Source of the DNA: CAXXOK01 sp964584315
GTDB lineage: Bacteria; Bacillota; Clostridia; Christensenellales; Aristaeellaceae
Direction: 5' to 3'
Length of the DNA stretch: 64,000 nt
Assembly: GCA_964584315.1 (NCBI GenBank)
Contig: CAZOZO010000003.1
Location: 78,729 to 142,728, forward strand
Shown: in pieces, positions 26,871 through 35,902 of the stretch
Layout of the letters: every line of letters starts with the position of its first letter
How positions within the stretch are numbered: the stretch's first letter is position 1
Translations under genes and position numbers: made by a program
Notes under the pieces: model-generated
The model's input: only the letters and a program-made list of their open reading frames with translations
Told to the model about the DNA's origin: nothing
Database searches by the model: none

Positions 26871-28169
26871 TTATTGCGCCTCGCCCACGGGCGTGCCCGC
26901 GAAGGCGTCGCGGATCAAAAACAGGCTGCGCTCCATCACGCTGCGCTGATCCTTTTCCACAAAATCCGGCGGCTCGCGGTTGCTTACCAGCACGCGGTAG
27001 CCTGTGCGCCCGTCGATCTTGCCGCGCCACACATAGGTGGGCGTATAGGTGAGCTGCTCAAAGGTGAGGCGGTCGGTCGCCAGATCGTATTGCATGCTCA
27101 CGTGCAGCAGCGCGCCGGAGATGGCCGAGCGGTCGCCGCGATCCGATATCAGCAGGTTGCCCAGCGAGTAGGCGCACAGCGTCTGGCGCTCGCGCCCGTC
27201 CGAGCGGCGTGCGCTCAGCAGCTCCACCGCCTGCACCGTGCCGCTGTGCGTGCCCAGGATGATATCCGCGCCCGCGGCCGCGATGCCCTGCGCCATCTCG
27301 CGCTGCGTGGCGGTGGGCTTGTCCGCGCCCACTTTGCCCCAGCACAGCGACACCACTACGATCTGCGCCCCCGCGGCGCGCGCAGCGGTGATGCTCTCGC
27401 CGATGGTGGGCACCGTGAGCGGCGCGATCACGAAATCCTGCTCCTCGCGGGTGGTCTTTTTCTTGCCAGCCGCGCTCAGCTCGCCCTGAAAGCTCAAAAA
27501 GGCGACCGTCACATCGCCGATCTCCATGGTCACCACATGCTTGCGGCTCTCGGCGGTGGGGTAGATGCCGTAGGGCGTCATACCGTTTTTACGGATAGCG
27601 TCCAGCGTAGCGGCAAGGCCGCTTACCCCATTGTTGAGCGCGCCGTAGAAGCCGTTGCACAGCACATTTACGCCACTGTCGCGGATGGCGGCCAGCGCGT
27701 CCGCGGGCATGTTCACATCGGTCAGCTTATCGGTGCCTACCACGAGGTTTTCCAATGTGGCAAGGTTCACTTCGCTTTGAAAACTGCCTGCCAGTTGCTC
27801 AAACAGCGGGCCGAAAGCGTACCCAGCCTCGCTGGTGACGGCCTTCTGGATGGTGGCATCGATGGCGATGGAACCTGTGGCCGTGAGTGTGAGGGTATGC
27901 GTGGCGGGCGGGGTGGCCGTGGGCGCATCGGTGGGCAGCTCCACCGTTGTGGAGGGAATGGGCGTAGGCTGGTCGGGTGCGCCCTGCTGCCCGCCGTTTA
28001 CCGCGCCCAAAAGCGCAACGCCCACGCGCTGCGCATCCACACGGGTGTCGATATCGCCCATCAGCTTGGGCAGCAGCATGGCACTGGCAAACACCACAAG
28101 CGCCACGAGGATGATGGTGACCACCGTTCCCAGTGATACGCCGCTCGTACGCCTGCGCCGCTTCGCCAT
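26871..28169 (-). CDS. CapA-family (PGA_cap) membrane-anchored protein
   Basis: The 432-residue protein has a basic N-terminus, one membrane helix (about residues 15-35), a Pro/Thr-rich linker, and a CapA-type metallophosphatase-like domain with TATGSIAI, VNLATLENLV, NVLCNGFYGAL, VAFLSFQGE and DIILGTHSGTVQAVE. CapA proteins are linked to poly-gamma-glutamate export in bacilli, but there are no capBC genes nearby, so the role here is open. ATG 28169 is preferred because GGAGGGG precedes it. Confidence 0.88.
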   Translation of the reverse strand: MAKRRRRTSGVSLGTVVTIILVALVVFASAMLLPKLMGDIDTRVDAQRVGVALLGAVNGGQQGAPDQPTPIPSTTVELPTDAPTATPPATHTLTLTATGSIAIDATIQKAVTSEAGYAFGPLFEQLAGSFQSEVNLATLENLVVGTDKLTDVNMPADALAAIRDSGVNVLCNGFYGALNNGVSGLAATLDAIRKNGMTPYGIYPTAESRKHVVTMEIGDVTVAFLSFQGELSAAGKKKTTREEQDFVIAPLTVPTIGESITAARAAGAQIVVVSLCWGKVGADKPTATQREMAQGIAAAGADIILGTHSGTVQAVELLSARRSDGRERQTLCAYSLGNLLISDRGDRSAISGALLHVSMQYDLATDRLTFEQLTYTPTYVWRGKIDGRTGYRVLVSNREPPDFVEKDQRSVMERSLFLIRDAFAGTPVGEAQ

Positions 28170-28219
28170 GCACGCCCCTCCATTTTTCACTGTCGCCCGC
28201 GCCGCGGCGCGGTTTTTGC

Positions 28220-28248
28220 TTGACCAACCGATAGGCCAATGATATCAT
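28220..28248 (+). promoter_or_regulatory. Promoter for the sugar isomerase-like gene
   Basis: TTGACC (28220-28225) and TATCAT (28243-28248) are separated by 17 bases, about 35 bases before ATG 28283. Confidence 0.55.
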
Positions 28249-28282
28249 AATGAAAACCGATATGCAATACGGGGGGTCGCGC

Positions 28283-29086
28283 ATGAAAATCAGCTTTTCC
28301 ACCCTTGGCTGCCCGCGATGGAGCCTCAAGGAGATCATGGCCACGGCGGTCGATCTGGGTTATCAGGGCATCGAAGTGCGCGGCGTGGGCAAGGATATCT
28401 CCGTGCCCAGCGTGCCGGATTTCGCAGGCGAGAACCTGCCGGGCACCCTCGCGACGCTCTCGCGCCTGAACCTTTCCATCCCCTGCCTGGACAGCGACTG
28501 CTGCATCCACCTGCGTGAGAACGAGCAGGCCGTGACTGCCGAGATCGAGGCCTATGCCGCGCTGGCGCAGAAGCTTGGCACCCCTTATGTGCGCGTGATG
28601 GCCACCGCGCCCGTGCCCCAGCCTGTGGGCACCGTGGACGAAGCCTACGTGCGCGACCGCGCCGTGGCGCTGGGCGAGCTGGCCAAGGCATACGGCGTGA
28701 AGCTGCTGATCGAGACGCACGGCGTATGGAGCGACAGCGAAAAGCTGGCCCGACTGCTCAGCCTCATCAGTTCGCCCAGCGTGGGTGCACTGTGGGACAT
28801 GCACCACCCTTACCGCTTTATGGGCGAAAAGCCGCAGACCACCGTGGATAACCTGAAACCGTGGCTGTGGCACACCCACATGAAGGACAGCCAGCGCGCC
28901 GAGGGCGGCTACCGTTACACGCTACCCGGCTTTGGCGACGTGCCGCTGGCGGAGTGCGTGCGCACGCTGGAAGCCGCGGGCTATCAGGGCTACTACTCGC
29001 TGGAGTGGGTCAAGCGCTGGGATACTACGCTGGAGGAGCCGGGCATCGTGTTTGCGCATTTTGCCAACTTCATGCGCACGCTGTAG
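28283..29086 (+). CDS. Sugar phosphate isomerase/epimerase-like TIM-barrel protein
   Basis: The 267-residue protein belongs to the AP-endonuclease 2/xylose isomerase-like TIM barrel family. Likely metal ligands are seen in order: IETHG (about residues 142-146), LWDMHHPYR (about 170-178), WHTHMKDS (about 196-203) and YYSLEW near the C-terminus. The start at 28283 follows a GGGGGG stretch. The substrate cannot be inferred and no sugar transporter or kinase is adjacent; it appears monocistronic. Confidence 0.88.
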   Translation: MKISFSTLGCPRWSLKEIMATAVDLGYQGIEVRGVGKDISVPSVPDFAGENLPGTLATLSRLNLSIPCLDSDCCIHLRENEQAVTAEIEAYAALAQKLGTPYVRVMATAPVPQPVGTVDEAYVRDRAVALGELAKAYGVKLLIETHGVWSDSEKLARLLSLISSPSVGALWDMHHPYRFMGEKPQTTVDNLKPWLWHTHMKDSQRAEGGYRYTLPGFGDVPLAECVRTLEAAGYQGYYSLEWVKRWDTTLEEPGIVFAHFANFMRTL

Positions 29087-29120
29087 GCGCGCGCTGTGCC
29101 TGCTGCCTGAACCACATCAA

Positions 29121-29157
29121 AAAAGAGTGCCCCGCAACGGATCGCGGCGCACTCTTT
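29121..29157. terminator. Bidirectional terminator
   Basis: AAAAGAGTGC (29121-29130) pairs with GCACTCTTTT (29148-29157), with an inner CCGC/GCGG pair. It separates two converging genes and ends in a T-run on both strands. Confidence 0.85.
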
Positions 29158-29174
29158 TCTTTTTGTTCTTCGGC

Positions 29175-29939
29175 TTACAAGCCGCGCAGCAGCGCGTCCA
29201 CGGCGGCCACGATCTGCGGCAGCGCGGGCGAGAGCGTGCATACATGGTGCACGCCGTCCAGCATCAAAAGCTGCTTCTGCGGGCTGTTTGCGCGGCGCAG
29301 GATGGTCTCTGCGCTGCTCTGGCGCACGGTGGCATCGCCGGTGCTCTGCACCACCAGCAGTGGGCAGGTCACGTTGGGCAGCTCCCGGCGCGCCATGTGC
29401 GTAAGGCGCAGCAGGTCGCCCACCTTGCGCGTGGGGTAGCCGGCGTAGCCATAGTCGAACGCTGCGTCGATGCGCGCGTGTCGGTCGGCGGCGGGCGGCT
29501 TGCTCACGCGCGGCCAGACGGGCGCGGCGATGGTTGCCAGTGGCGCAAACGGGTTGCTGGGTGGCAGCGGCGCGGAGATGCTCACGCACGCGTCCGCCAG
29601 CCCCTCCGCCGCCGCGAGCAGTGCGAGCAGACCGCCCATCGACAGGCCCGCGATGGTCACGAACGCACAGTGCCGCCGGAGTTCCACCGCCGCGGTGCGC
29701 ACCGCGGCCAGCCAATCCTGCCAGCCCGTCTGCGCCATCATGGCTTCGGTCTGCGCGTGGCCGGGCAGGTTGATGCCCATCGTGGTGTAGCCAAGATCGG
29801 CCAGCGCGTCGCCCAGCGGCCGCAGGTGCGCAACACTGCCGGTAAAGCCGTGCACCAGCAGCACGCCCTTCTCCCCACCCTCGTGGAAGAACGGCCTGCA
29901 CCTGTCCAGATCGAAATGGGAGGCATCCAGAGGTTTCAT
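29175..29939 (-). CDS. Alpha/beta hydrolase, carboxylesterase-like
   Basis: The 254-residue cytosolic enzyme has LVHGFTGS (oxyanion region, residues 28-35), nucleophile S100 in GLSMGG, the acid D202 in QSTGDATV, and a histidine at 231 or 232. The pattern and size fit monoacylglycerol lipase/thermostable carboxylesterase (Est30-like) proteins. The ATG is preceded by AAAGGAG. A long perfect stem-loop separates it from ktrA, so it may be transcribed only in part with the ktr genes. Confidence 0.9.
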   Translation of the reverse strand: MKPLDASHFDLDRCRPFFHEGGEKGVLLVHGFTGSVAHLRPLGDALADLGYTTMGINLPGHAQTEAMMAQTGWQDWLAAVRTAAVELRRHCAFVTIAGLSMGGLLALLAAAEGLADACVSISAPLPPSNPFAPLATIAAPVWPRVSKPPAADRHARIDAAFDYGYAGYPTRKVGDLLRLTHMARRELPNVTCPLLVVQSTGDATVRQSSAETILRRANSPQKQLLMLDGVHHVCTLSPALPQIVAAVDALLRGL

Positions 29940-29980
29940 GGGTCTTCCGCTCCTTTTGGGTCAAGGCCGCCAAATGGGAA

Positions 29981-30030
29981 GCGCCGCCACGCTGCGGCCG
30001 CCATCCGGCGGTGCGCTGCGGTGGCGGCGC
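29981..30030 (-). terminator. Long stem-loop after ktrA
   Basis: GCGCCGCCAC (29981-29990) pairs perfectly with GTGGCGGCGC (30021-30030), with further inner pairing. It starts five bases after the ktrA stop. There is no strong T-run, so it may be an attenuating or mRNA-stabilising structure. Confidence 0.55.
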
Positions 30031-30035
30031 GGGTG

Positions 30036-30689
30036 TTATTCGAGGCTGTCGATATCGTCCTTTTTGCCCAGCACCAGCAGAATGTCGCCGGCCTGGAAGG
30101 CAAAGTCCGGCGCGGGCGAGACGAAAAACTCGCCGCCGCGGTGGATGGCCAGGATACTCACGCCGTAGCGCCTGCGCACATCCATACCGATGATGGTGTT
30201 GCCCACCCATTTCGTGGGCAGGATGGTCTCCAGCAGCTGGTAATCGTCGCTCAGGTCGATCATTTCCAGCACGTTGGGGGTCAGCAGCGATTTGGCCACG
30301 CGCACACCCATGTCGCGCTCGGGGAAGATCACGCGGTCGACGCCCACCTTGCGCAGCACCTTGGCGTGCAGTTCGTCAATGGCCTTGGCGATCAGGTAGG
30401 GCACCCCCAACTCCTTGAGAAGCACGCACACCAGGATGCTGTCGCGCACGTTTTGGCCGATGCTCACGATGGCTGCGTCAAAATTGCGCACGCCCAGCGA
30501 CTCCAGCGCGCCCTCGTCGGTCGCGTCGATCTGGATGGCCTGCGTCACGTGCGGGGCGATGCTGTCCACCAGCTCGGCGTCTGAGTCCACGGCCAGCACC
30601 TCGTGGCCCAGTTTATACAGGGACATGGCCAGGCTCTCGCCGAAGCGGCCAAGGCCCAGCACCAGATATTGCTTCGTTTTCTCCTTCAT
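30036..30689 (-). CDS. ktrA: KtrA/TrkA potassium-uptake gating subunit
   Basis: The 217-residue cytosolic protein has an N-terminal RCK nucleotide-binding fold (VLGLGRFGESLA at residues 9-20, the VDSD acidic end of strand two, and IDATDEG) and a C-terminal TrkA_C domain (about 140-215). Such proteins form rings that gate KtrB. TrkA_C domains of this type commonly bind c-di-AMP in Gram-positive bacteria, an expectation not shown here. It lies 15 bases after ktrB. Confidence 0.94.
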   Translation of the reverse strand: MKEKTKQYLVLGLGRFGESLAMSLYKLGHEVLAVDSDAELVDSIAPHVTQAIQIDATDEGALESLGVRNFDAAIVSIGQNVRDSILVCVLLKELGVPYLIAKAIDELHAKVLRKVGVDRVIFPERDMGVRVAKSLLTPNVLEMIDLSDDYQLLETILPTKWVGNTIIGMDVRRRYGVSILAIHRGGEFFVSPAPDFAFQAGDILLVLGKKDDIDSLE

Positions 30690-30704
30690 GGTTTCAAACC
30701 TCCG

Positions 30705-32099
30705 TCAGCCGATCATGACTTTGTCTTCAGGGTAATGGATGCGATTCCTGGGGTTGTTTTCCAGCTTGCTGGCCAGTGCCAGCGCAAGGGTGAGCGGCCC
30801 AACGCGACCAAAGAACATCACGGGGATCAGCAAGCTTTGGCTGAAGGTATTCAGCGTAGGCGTGTTGACCGCGGACAGCCCCACGGTGCCAAAGGCCGAT
30901 GTGGCTTCAAACACCAGGTCAAGCATATTCTTGCCCTTGCCCTGTTCCGAAATGGACATCGCCATGGTGCAGGTGAGCACGATGCCAAGGCTGATGATCA
31001 CCAGCGTGATCGCGCGGCGCACGATGCCGATGGGCAGCTGCTTGCCAAAGCAACCGACCGTGTCGCGCCCCCGTATCACGCTGAGCACCATCAGCAGCAC
31101 AACGCCCATGGTGGTGGTTTTCACACCGCCGCCCGTCGAGGCGGGCGAAGCCCCGATGAACATCCATATCACACTGATCAGCTTGCCGCTGTCGGTCAGC
31201 GCTGCCTGATTGACGGACGCAAAGCCCGCCGTGCGCAGTGTGGCAGATTGGAAAAAGGCATTGAGCAGCCTGTCGCCAAAGCCAAGCGACGGATCGCCGA
31301 GCGTGGCAGGGTTGGTCCACTCCAGCGCGAGGATGAGCAGCGTGCCCCCCACCAGCAGCGCGGCGGTGATGCACACCACAAGTTTCGTATGCAAAGATAG
31401 CTTATGAAAATGAAAGCGGTTGTGCATCAGCTCGGTGAGCACCGCAAAACCCATGCCGCCGAAGATGATGAGCCACGCGATGGTCAGCAGCACCAGCGGG
31501 TCATGCTGGAAATCCACCAGGCTTTTGAAACCGCCGAACATATCGAACCCGGCGTTGCAAAAGGCGCTTACGGCGTGGAAGATGCTGTACCATATGCCCC
31601 GTTTCACACCCAGCATGGGAATGAAGCGTATACTGAGCAGACATGCGCCGATCAGCTCTATGATGACCGCCAGCATCGCGAACCATTTGCTCAGGCGCAC
31701 CATACCGGCGAGGCTGTTGGCGCTCATGGACTCGCGGATGAGCACCCGGTTGCGAAGTGAGATGCGGCGGCCCAGCGCGATCATCAACAGGGTGGCAAAC
31801 ACCATGAAGCCAAGCCCGCCGATCTGGATCAGCAGCATGATGACGACGCGGCCAAAAACAGTGTAGGCATCGGCGGTATCCACCACGATGAGCCCCGTGA
31901 CGCAAACAGCCGATGTGGCGGTGAACAGCGCGCTGTGAAAGCCGACCGATTGGTTGTCCTTGGCGGCGATGGGGAGCGTGAGCAGCAGGGCGCCGGTCAG
32001 GATCACAAGTAGAAAACCAAGTACCATCACGCGTTCAGGCCTGATCGTACGCAGGAAAAGCGGAAGGCGCTTTTCCGTACTGTGCGGGTGCAAGTTCAT
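30705..32099 (-). CDS. ktrB: KtrB/TrkH potassium-transporting membrane subunit
   Basis: The 464-residue channel-like transporter has the four pore-loop repeats of the TrkH/KtrB family, each with its central glycine: AVCVTGLIV, AFCNAGFD, TLRTAGFAS and FGTVGLSAV. About eight membrane helices plus pore helices are expected. Sodium-coupled potassium uptake is the usual role. The gene heads a two-gene operon with ktrA and is divergent from pepT. GGAGGAGG abuts the ATG very closely, so a TTG two codons later could also be used. Confidence 0.94.
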   Translation of the reverse strand: MNLHPHSTEKRLPLFLRTIRPERVMVLGFLLVILTGALLLTLPIAAKDNQSVGFHSALFTATSAVCVTGLIVVDTADAYTVFGRVVIMLLIQIGGLGFMVFATLLMIALGRRISLRNRVLIRESMSANSLAGMVRLSKWFAMLAVIIELIGACLLSIRFIPMLGVKRGIWYSIFHAVSAFCNAGFDMFGGFKSLVDFQHDPLVLLTIAWLIIFGGMGFAVLTELMHNRFHFHKLSLHTKLVVCITAALLVGGTLLILALEWTNPATLGDPSLGFGDRLLNAFFQSATLRTAGFASVNQAALTDSGKLISVIWMFIGASPASTGGGVKTTTMGVVLLMVLSVIRGRDTVGCFGKQLPIGIVRRAITLVIISLGIVLTCTMAMSISEQGKGKNMLDLVFEATSAFGTVGLSAVNTPTLNTFSQSLLIPVMFFGRVGPLTLALALASKLENNPRNRIHYPEDKVMIG

Positions 32100-32125
32100 C
32101 CTCCTCCGATGTGAATTCAGGAGCT

Positions 32126-32154
32126 ATTATAGCGCGTCGCAATGCTTTTGTACA
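32126..32154 (-). promoter_or_regulatory. Promoter of ktrBA
   Basis: On the minus strand TGTACA (32149-32154) and a perfect TATAAT (32126-32131) are 17 bases apart. The leader is too short to hold a c-di-AMP riboswitch. Confidence 0.6.
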
Positions 32155-32179
32155 GGCCCTCCCGCGTAGTGCGCGGCGC

Positions 32180-32209
32180 TTTACAGCCCGCCGTGGCACG
32201 TGGTATGCT
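32180..32209 (+). promoter_or_regulatory. Promoter of pepT
   Basis: TTTACA (32180-32185) and TATGCT (32204-32209) are separated by 18 bases. Confidence 0.5.
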
Positions 32210-32239
32210 AGGGGCATCACGCAAGGGAGGTACCAGCCT

Positions 32240-33442
32240 GTGACAGTCAAAGAACGGTTTTTACGCTATGTGGCGATCGACACCGGCGCCAGTGAGGTAA
32301 GCGGCACGCACCCCTCCACCGAGAAGCAGTGGGCCCTTGCCCGCCTGCTGGCCGACGAGCTGACCGCCATGGGCGCGCAGGAGGTGCGCGTATCGCCGCT
32401 GTGCTATGTATATGCGGTGATTCCCGCCAACGTGGAGGGGCAGCCCGCCATCGGCCTGATCGCGCACATGGACACCTCGCCTGCTGTGCCCACCGGCCCG
32501 GTGAACGCGCGCGCCGTGCGCTACGAGGGTGGTGACCTGGCCATCGGCAACGGGGTCGTGATGCGGGAGGAGGCGTTTGAGAGCCTCGCGCGGCACAAGG
32601 GGCACGAGCTGATCGTGACCGACGGCACCACGCTGCTGGGCGGCGACGACAAGGCCGGCGTGGCGGAGATCATGACCGCGGCGGAGCTGCTGCTTACGGA
32701 TCCCTCGATCCGACACGGTAAGGTGTGCATCGGCTTCACGCCGGACGAGGAGATTGGCGAGGGGTCGGACGGGTTCGACGTCAAGGGCTTCGGCGCGGAT
32801 TTCGCCTACACGGTCGACGGCGGCGCGCCCGGCGAGTACGAGTGCGAAAACTTTAACGCCTGCGGGGCCACGGTGGCCGTCAAGGGCTTCAACATCCACC
32901 CCGGCCAATCCAAAAACAAGATGCGCAACGCCTCGCTGATGGCCATGGCCTTTAACGCCATGCTGCCGCCGCAGGAGATACCCGCGCACACAGAGCTGCG
33001 CGAGGGCTTCTACCACCTGTGCGCCATCGAGGGCGACGAGAGCGCAGCCACGCTGCGCTACATCGTGCGCGACCACGACGCGGGCAGCTTCCAGCGCCGC
33101 AAGGAGCGCCTCACGGCCATTACCGCATACCTGAACGGCGTATACGGTGAAGGCAGCTTTACCCTGACGGTCAAAGACCAGTACCGTAACATGCGCGAGG
33201 TGATCGACCGCTACCCCGAGGTGACCGAGCGTGCGCTGGCCGCCATCCGCGCCGTGGGCGACGAGCCGACGTTCGTGGCCATCCGCGGCGGCACCGACGG
33301 GGCGCGCCTCTCCTTTGAAGGGCTGCCCTGCCCCAACCTGCCCACCGGCGCCTACAACATGCACGGCGTGATGGAGTACGCCAGCGTACCGGAGATGGAA
33401 CGCATCACGCAAATGCTGGTGGAGCTTGTGCGGGCGCGGTAA
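32240..33442 (+). CDS. pepT: Peptidase T (tripeptide aminopeptidase)
   Basis: The 400-residue cytosolic M20B zinc peptidase removes the N-terminal residue of tripeptides. Metal and catalytic motifs are seen: AHMDTSP with H76 and D78, GGDDKAG with D136, PDEEIGEG with E170-E171, YTVDGGAPGEYECENF and a late C-terminal histidine in NMHGVMEY. GTG 32240 is chosen because AAGGGAGG precedes it and the protein then starts where the family does; the frame remains open upstream to 32111 across the promoter. Confidence 0.95.
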   Translation: MTVKERFLRYVAIDTGASEVSGTHPSTEKQWALARLLADELTAMGAQEVRVSPLCYVYAVIPANVEGQPAIGLIAHMDTSPAVPTGPVNARAVRYEGGDLAIGNGVVMREEAFESLARHKGHELIVTDGTTLLGGDDKAGVAEIMTAAELLLTDPSIRHGKVCIGFTPDEEIGEGSDGFDVKGFGADFAYTVDGGAPGEYECENFNACGATVAVKGFNIHPGQSKNKMRNASLMAMAFNAMLPPQEIPAHTELREGFYHLCAIEGDESAATLRYIVRDHDAGSFQRRKERLTAITAYLNGVYGEGSFTLTVKDQYRNMREVIDRYPEVTERALAAIRAVGDEPTFVAIRGGTDGARLSFEGLPCPNLPTGAYNMHGVMEYASVPEMERITQMLVELVRAR

Positions 33443-33510
33443 GGCCGCGGGCTTGTGTGGGGCTCGTGCGCAGGGCGGCGGGGCTCCCACGCTATACCAC
33501 CGCAAATACG

Positions 33511-33548
33511 AAAAAAGCCGGGCGGGAAGGTTCCCGTCCGGCTTTTTT
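33511..33548. terminator. Strong bidirectional terminator
   Basis: AAAAAAGCCGGGCGGGAA (33511-33528) pairs with TTCCCGTCCGGCTTTTTT (33531-33548), with one G-T type mismatch, between converging genes. Confidence 0.9.
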
Positions 33549-33562
33549 GCATACGCCGCGTG

Positions 33563-35860
33563 CTAGAAGCTCAGCGTGGTGAAATCGGTAAACTGATACT
33601 CGCCGTACACATCGTTCAGGCAGAAGCCGTACACGTAGTCCGCGCCCGTCTCCACGGCTTCATATGCGAAGGGGATGGAACCGTCCTTGCCCACGGTGAT
33701 GGGGTCGCCCTCGGTGGTTTCGGTCTGCTGCTCGTCATTCTCGTCCCAGTAGATCAGATCATACTGCGGCACCACCACGTCGCCTTCCTTGAGCTGGTCA
33801 TAGCCGCGCACGGCCTGGCCCGCGTCGTTGAAGCCCTCGGTCGCGCCCACCACCACGCCGCCCGGGTTGTCCTTGTCGAACACCACCAGCAGGTAGGTCT
33901 CCTCGCCGTTCAAGGTCACGGGGATCAGCGAGCGCACGTAGGTGTCGTTGGCGATCTGGTCCTGGATGGATACCAGCTGACCGGCCAGCGTGGGCCACGT
34001 GCCGTCGAACAGGCCGTAGATCTTGTTCTGGTTCCAGTCGATGATGGTATCCCGCGTGTAGCCCAGGTCGAGGTAGCACTCAAAATCCGGGTCGCTCACG
34101 TCCATCATCAGGTTGGCCTCGGCGGTGGCGAGGTACTGCATATCCTCGTCGCTCAGGGTCACGGTGTAGGCGTAATCGCCGGTCGCGCCCGCGAAGGGGT
34201 TATCCACCGCGTAGGTTTGGCCGTTCGCGTTCACCTCCACCGTGGCGGGCTGGGTTTCGGGCTGGTCGCCCCAGAGGCTGGCAAAGCTGCCGCTGGATAC
34301 CGAGCCGCTCGCCTGCTCGCCGCCCGTGCCCTGCTGCGCTTCCGTGGAGTAGGCGTCGGTGTTGAAGTTGCCGTCACTGGAACCGAACAGGGAGCTGAGG
34401 AACCCGTCCAGCGAGAAATCTCCGCTGCCATCCGACGAGCCGGAGGCGCCGCTGCTTCCGGTGGCGCCCGAACCGTCCCCGCTGCCGTTGGCGCCGGAGG
34501 AGCCGGAGGCGTTGCCGCCGCTCTGGCCACTGTCGCCCGTGGTGTTGCCCCACAGCTCGTCATAGGCGCTGTAGTAACTGCCCTGGTCGGTCGCAAACTG
34601 CGAAAACCAGTCCACGGTCGCGGCCTGCACGCTCTGCGTGCCCACTGTGGACGAGCCGAACGTGTGGCTGCCCGAGCCCATCTGCCCCAGGAAGCTGCGC
34701 ACGAAGCCCGTGTAGGAAGGCATCAGGTTTTGCGTGTCGTAGGCGGGCAGGTAGGCGTCCGCATCGCTGCGGGTGCTGTAGGGCACCAGTACCGCAAGGC
34801 CGCTGATGTTGCTTAGGTTGCGGGTATAGCCGTTGTAGACTACCACGTTTCCCAGCGCCGTCGTGAGCGCTGCCGACGCATCCGTATCAAAGCGCCCGAA
34901 GATGTCGGCAAACACGGAAAGGTCGATCATGTCGCTGGCTGCGTCGCTGGTTTCGCCAAAGGAGCGTTCGCTTTGCCGGATGCGCGATATGGCGTTGAAG
35001 TTGCCGCCGTTCAGCTCGCCCGTGAGGCTGCCCGCCATCTTTTCCACGGCGGCGCGCAGCGCGTCCAGCTGCGTCAGGTCGATCACGCTCAGCGTGCCGA
35101 AATCGCCGTAGCCCGCGTTTTGCACGCTCTTGATAAAGCTGTCGACGATCTTTTTGCCCAGCGCGTGCATGTCGATGCCTGTATCCTTGGCCAGCGCAGG
35201 CAGCCAGCCCTTGTAGCTCCAGCCCTCGCCGGGCTCGGTCTCCTCGCTGGCGACCATGGTCTCGGCAAACGGGGCCAGGTGAACGGCCATCTCGTAATCG
35301 GCCATCAGGCACGCGTCAAAGCCCACCAGCGAGAACTTACGGTAATTCGGCTCCGCGGAGGCCTTGGTGAACGCATCGTAGATCTCGCGCATGTTCAGGC
35401 TGTTGCCGGTAAGCTCATCATAGCACACGCCGTCGCTCGCGCCCGCGCCATGATCCCACAGGATCACGCCGTAGCGGTCGGCGGGGTAGTTTTCAAGGCC
35501 GTACTGCAAAAATTCGGCAAAGGCATCGCCGTCGCCCATGTCCACGCGGCCGAGGCCCTCCGCGCGATCAAGCCCTGCCTTGGACAGCGTCCAGCGTTCG
35601 GCCTCGCGATCCTTGATCTTCGGGTTTGTCCACTTTTTGGTGCCGCCGGTCTGCACGTACACGGTCAGTGGGCCGCTGGTCGTTATGCCGCTGGACACCA
35701 TTTCCTTCAAATCCGCCGTGGCAAGACCGCCGTCGCTCTCCAGGTCGGTGCCGCAAAGGTAAACCATCAGGGTGAAGGTGGGGCTGGCCGCCAACGAGGT
35801 GGCGGGCAGCAGGGCCGCGAGCAGCACCGCCGCCAGCAGCAGGCAGAGGGTCTTTTTCAT
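33563..35860 (-). CDS. Secreted clostripain-family (C11) cysteine peptidase
   Basis: The 765-residue product has a signal peptide (residues 1-25) and a C11 peptidase domain with the caspase-like fold. The catalytic dyad is H137 in LWDHGAG and C184 in FDACLM. A Gly/Ser-rich low-complexity linker (about residues 430-530) leads to a C-terminal region of unknown fold (about 540-765) that contains acidic stretches. No cell-wall anchor is seen. Clostripains cleave after basic residues and mature by self-processing; whether this one does cannot be told. It follows the ATP-grasp gene by 42 bases. Confidence 0.9.
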   Translation of the reverse strand: MKKTLCLLLAAVLLAALLPATSLAASPTFTLMVYLCGTDLESDGGLATADLKEMVSSGITTSGPLTVYVQTGGTKKWTNPKIKDREAERWTLSKAGLDRAEGLGRVDMGDGDAFAEFLQYGLENYPADRYGVILWDHGAGASDGVCYDELTGNSLNMREIYDAFTKASAEPNYRKFSLVGFDACLMADYEMAVHLAPFAETMVASEETEPGEGWSYKGWLPALAKDTGIDMHALGKKIVDSFIKSVQNAGYGDFGTLSVIDLTQLDALRAAVEKMAGSLTGELNGGNFNAISRIRQSERSFGETSDAASDMIDLSVFADIFGRFDTDASAALTTALGNVVVYNGYTRNLSNISGLAVLVPYSTRSDADAYLPAYDTQNLMPSYTGFVRSFLGQMGSGSHTFGSSTVGTQSVQAATVDWFSQFATDQGSYYSAYDELWGNTTGDSGQSGGNASGSSGANGSGDGSGATGSSGASGSSDGSGDFSLDGFLSSLFGSSDGNFNTDAYSTEAQQGTGGEQASGSVSSGSFASLWGDQPETQPATVEVNANGQTYAVDNPFAGATGDYAYTVTLSDEDMQYLATAEANLMMDVSDPDFECYLDLGYTRDTIIDWNQNKIYGLFDGTWPTLAGQLVSIQDQIANDTYVRSLIPVTLNGEETYLLVVFDKDNPGGVVVGATEGFNDAGQAVRGYDQLKEGDVVVPQYDLIYWDENDEQQTETTEGDPITVGKDGSIPFAYEAVETGADYVYGFCLNDVYGEYQFTDFTTLSF

Positions 35861-35902
35861 GGTCAGGCTCCTTTACGGCACAGGGGGAAAGAGTGACGGG
35901 GC

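Noticed and set aside
32100..32125. c-di-AMP (ydaO) riboswitch before ktrB
   Set aside because: The promoter lies about 27 bases upstream of the start codon, so there is no room for the aptamer.
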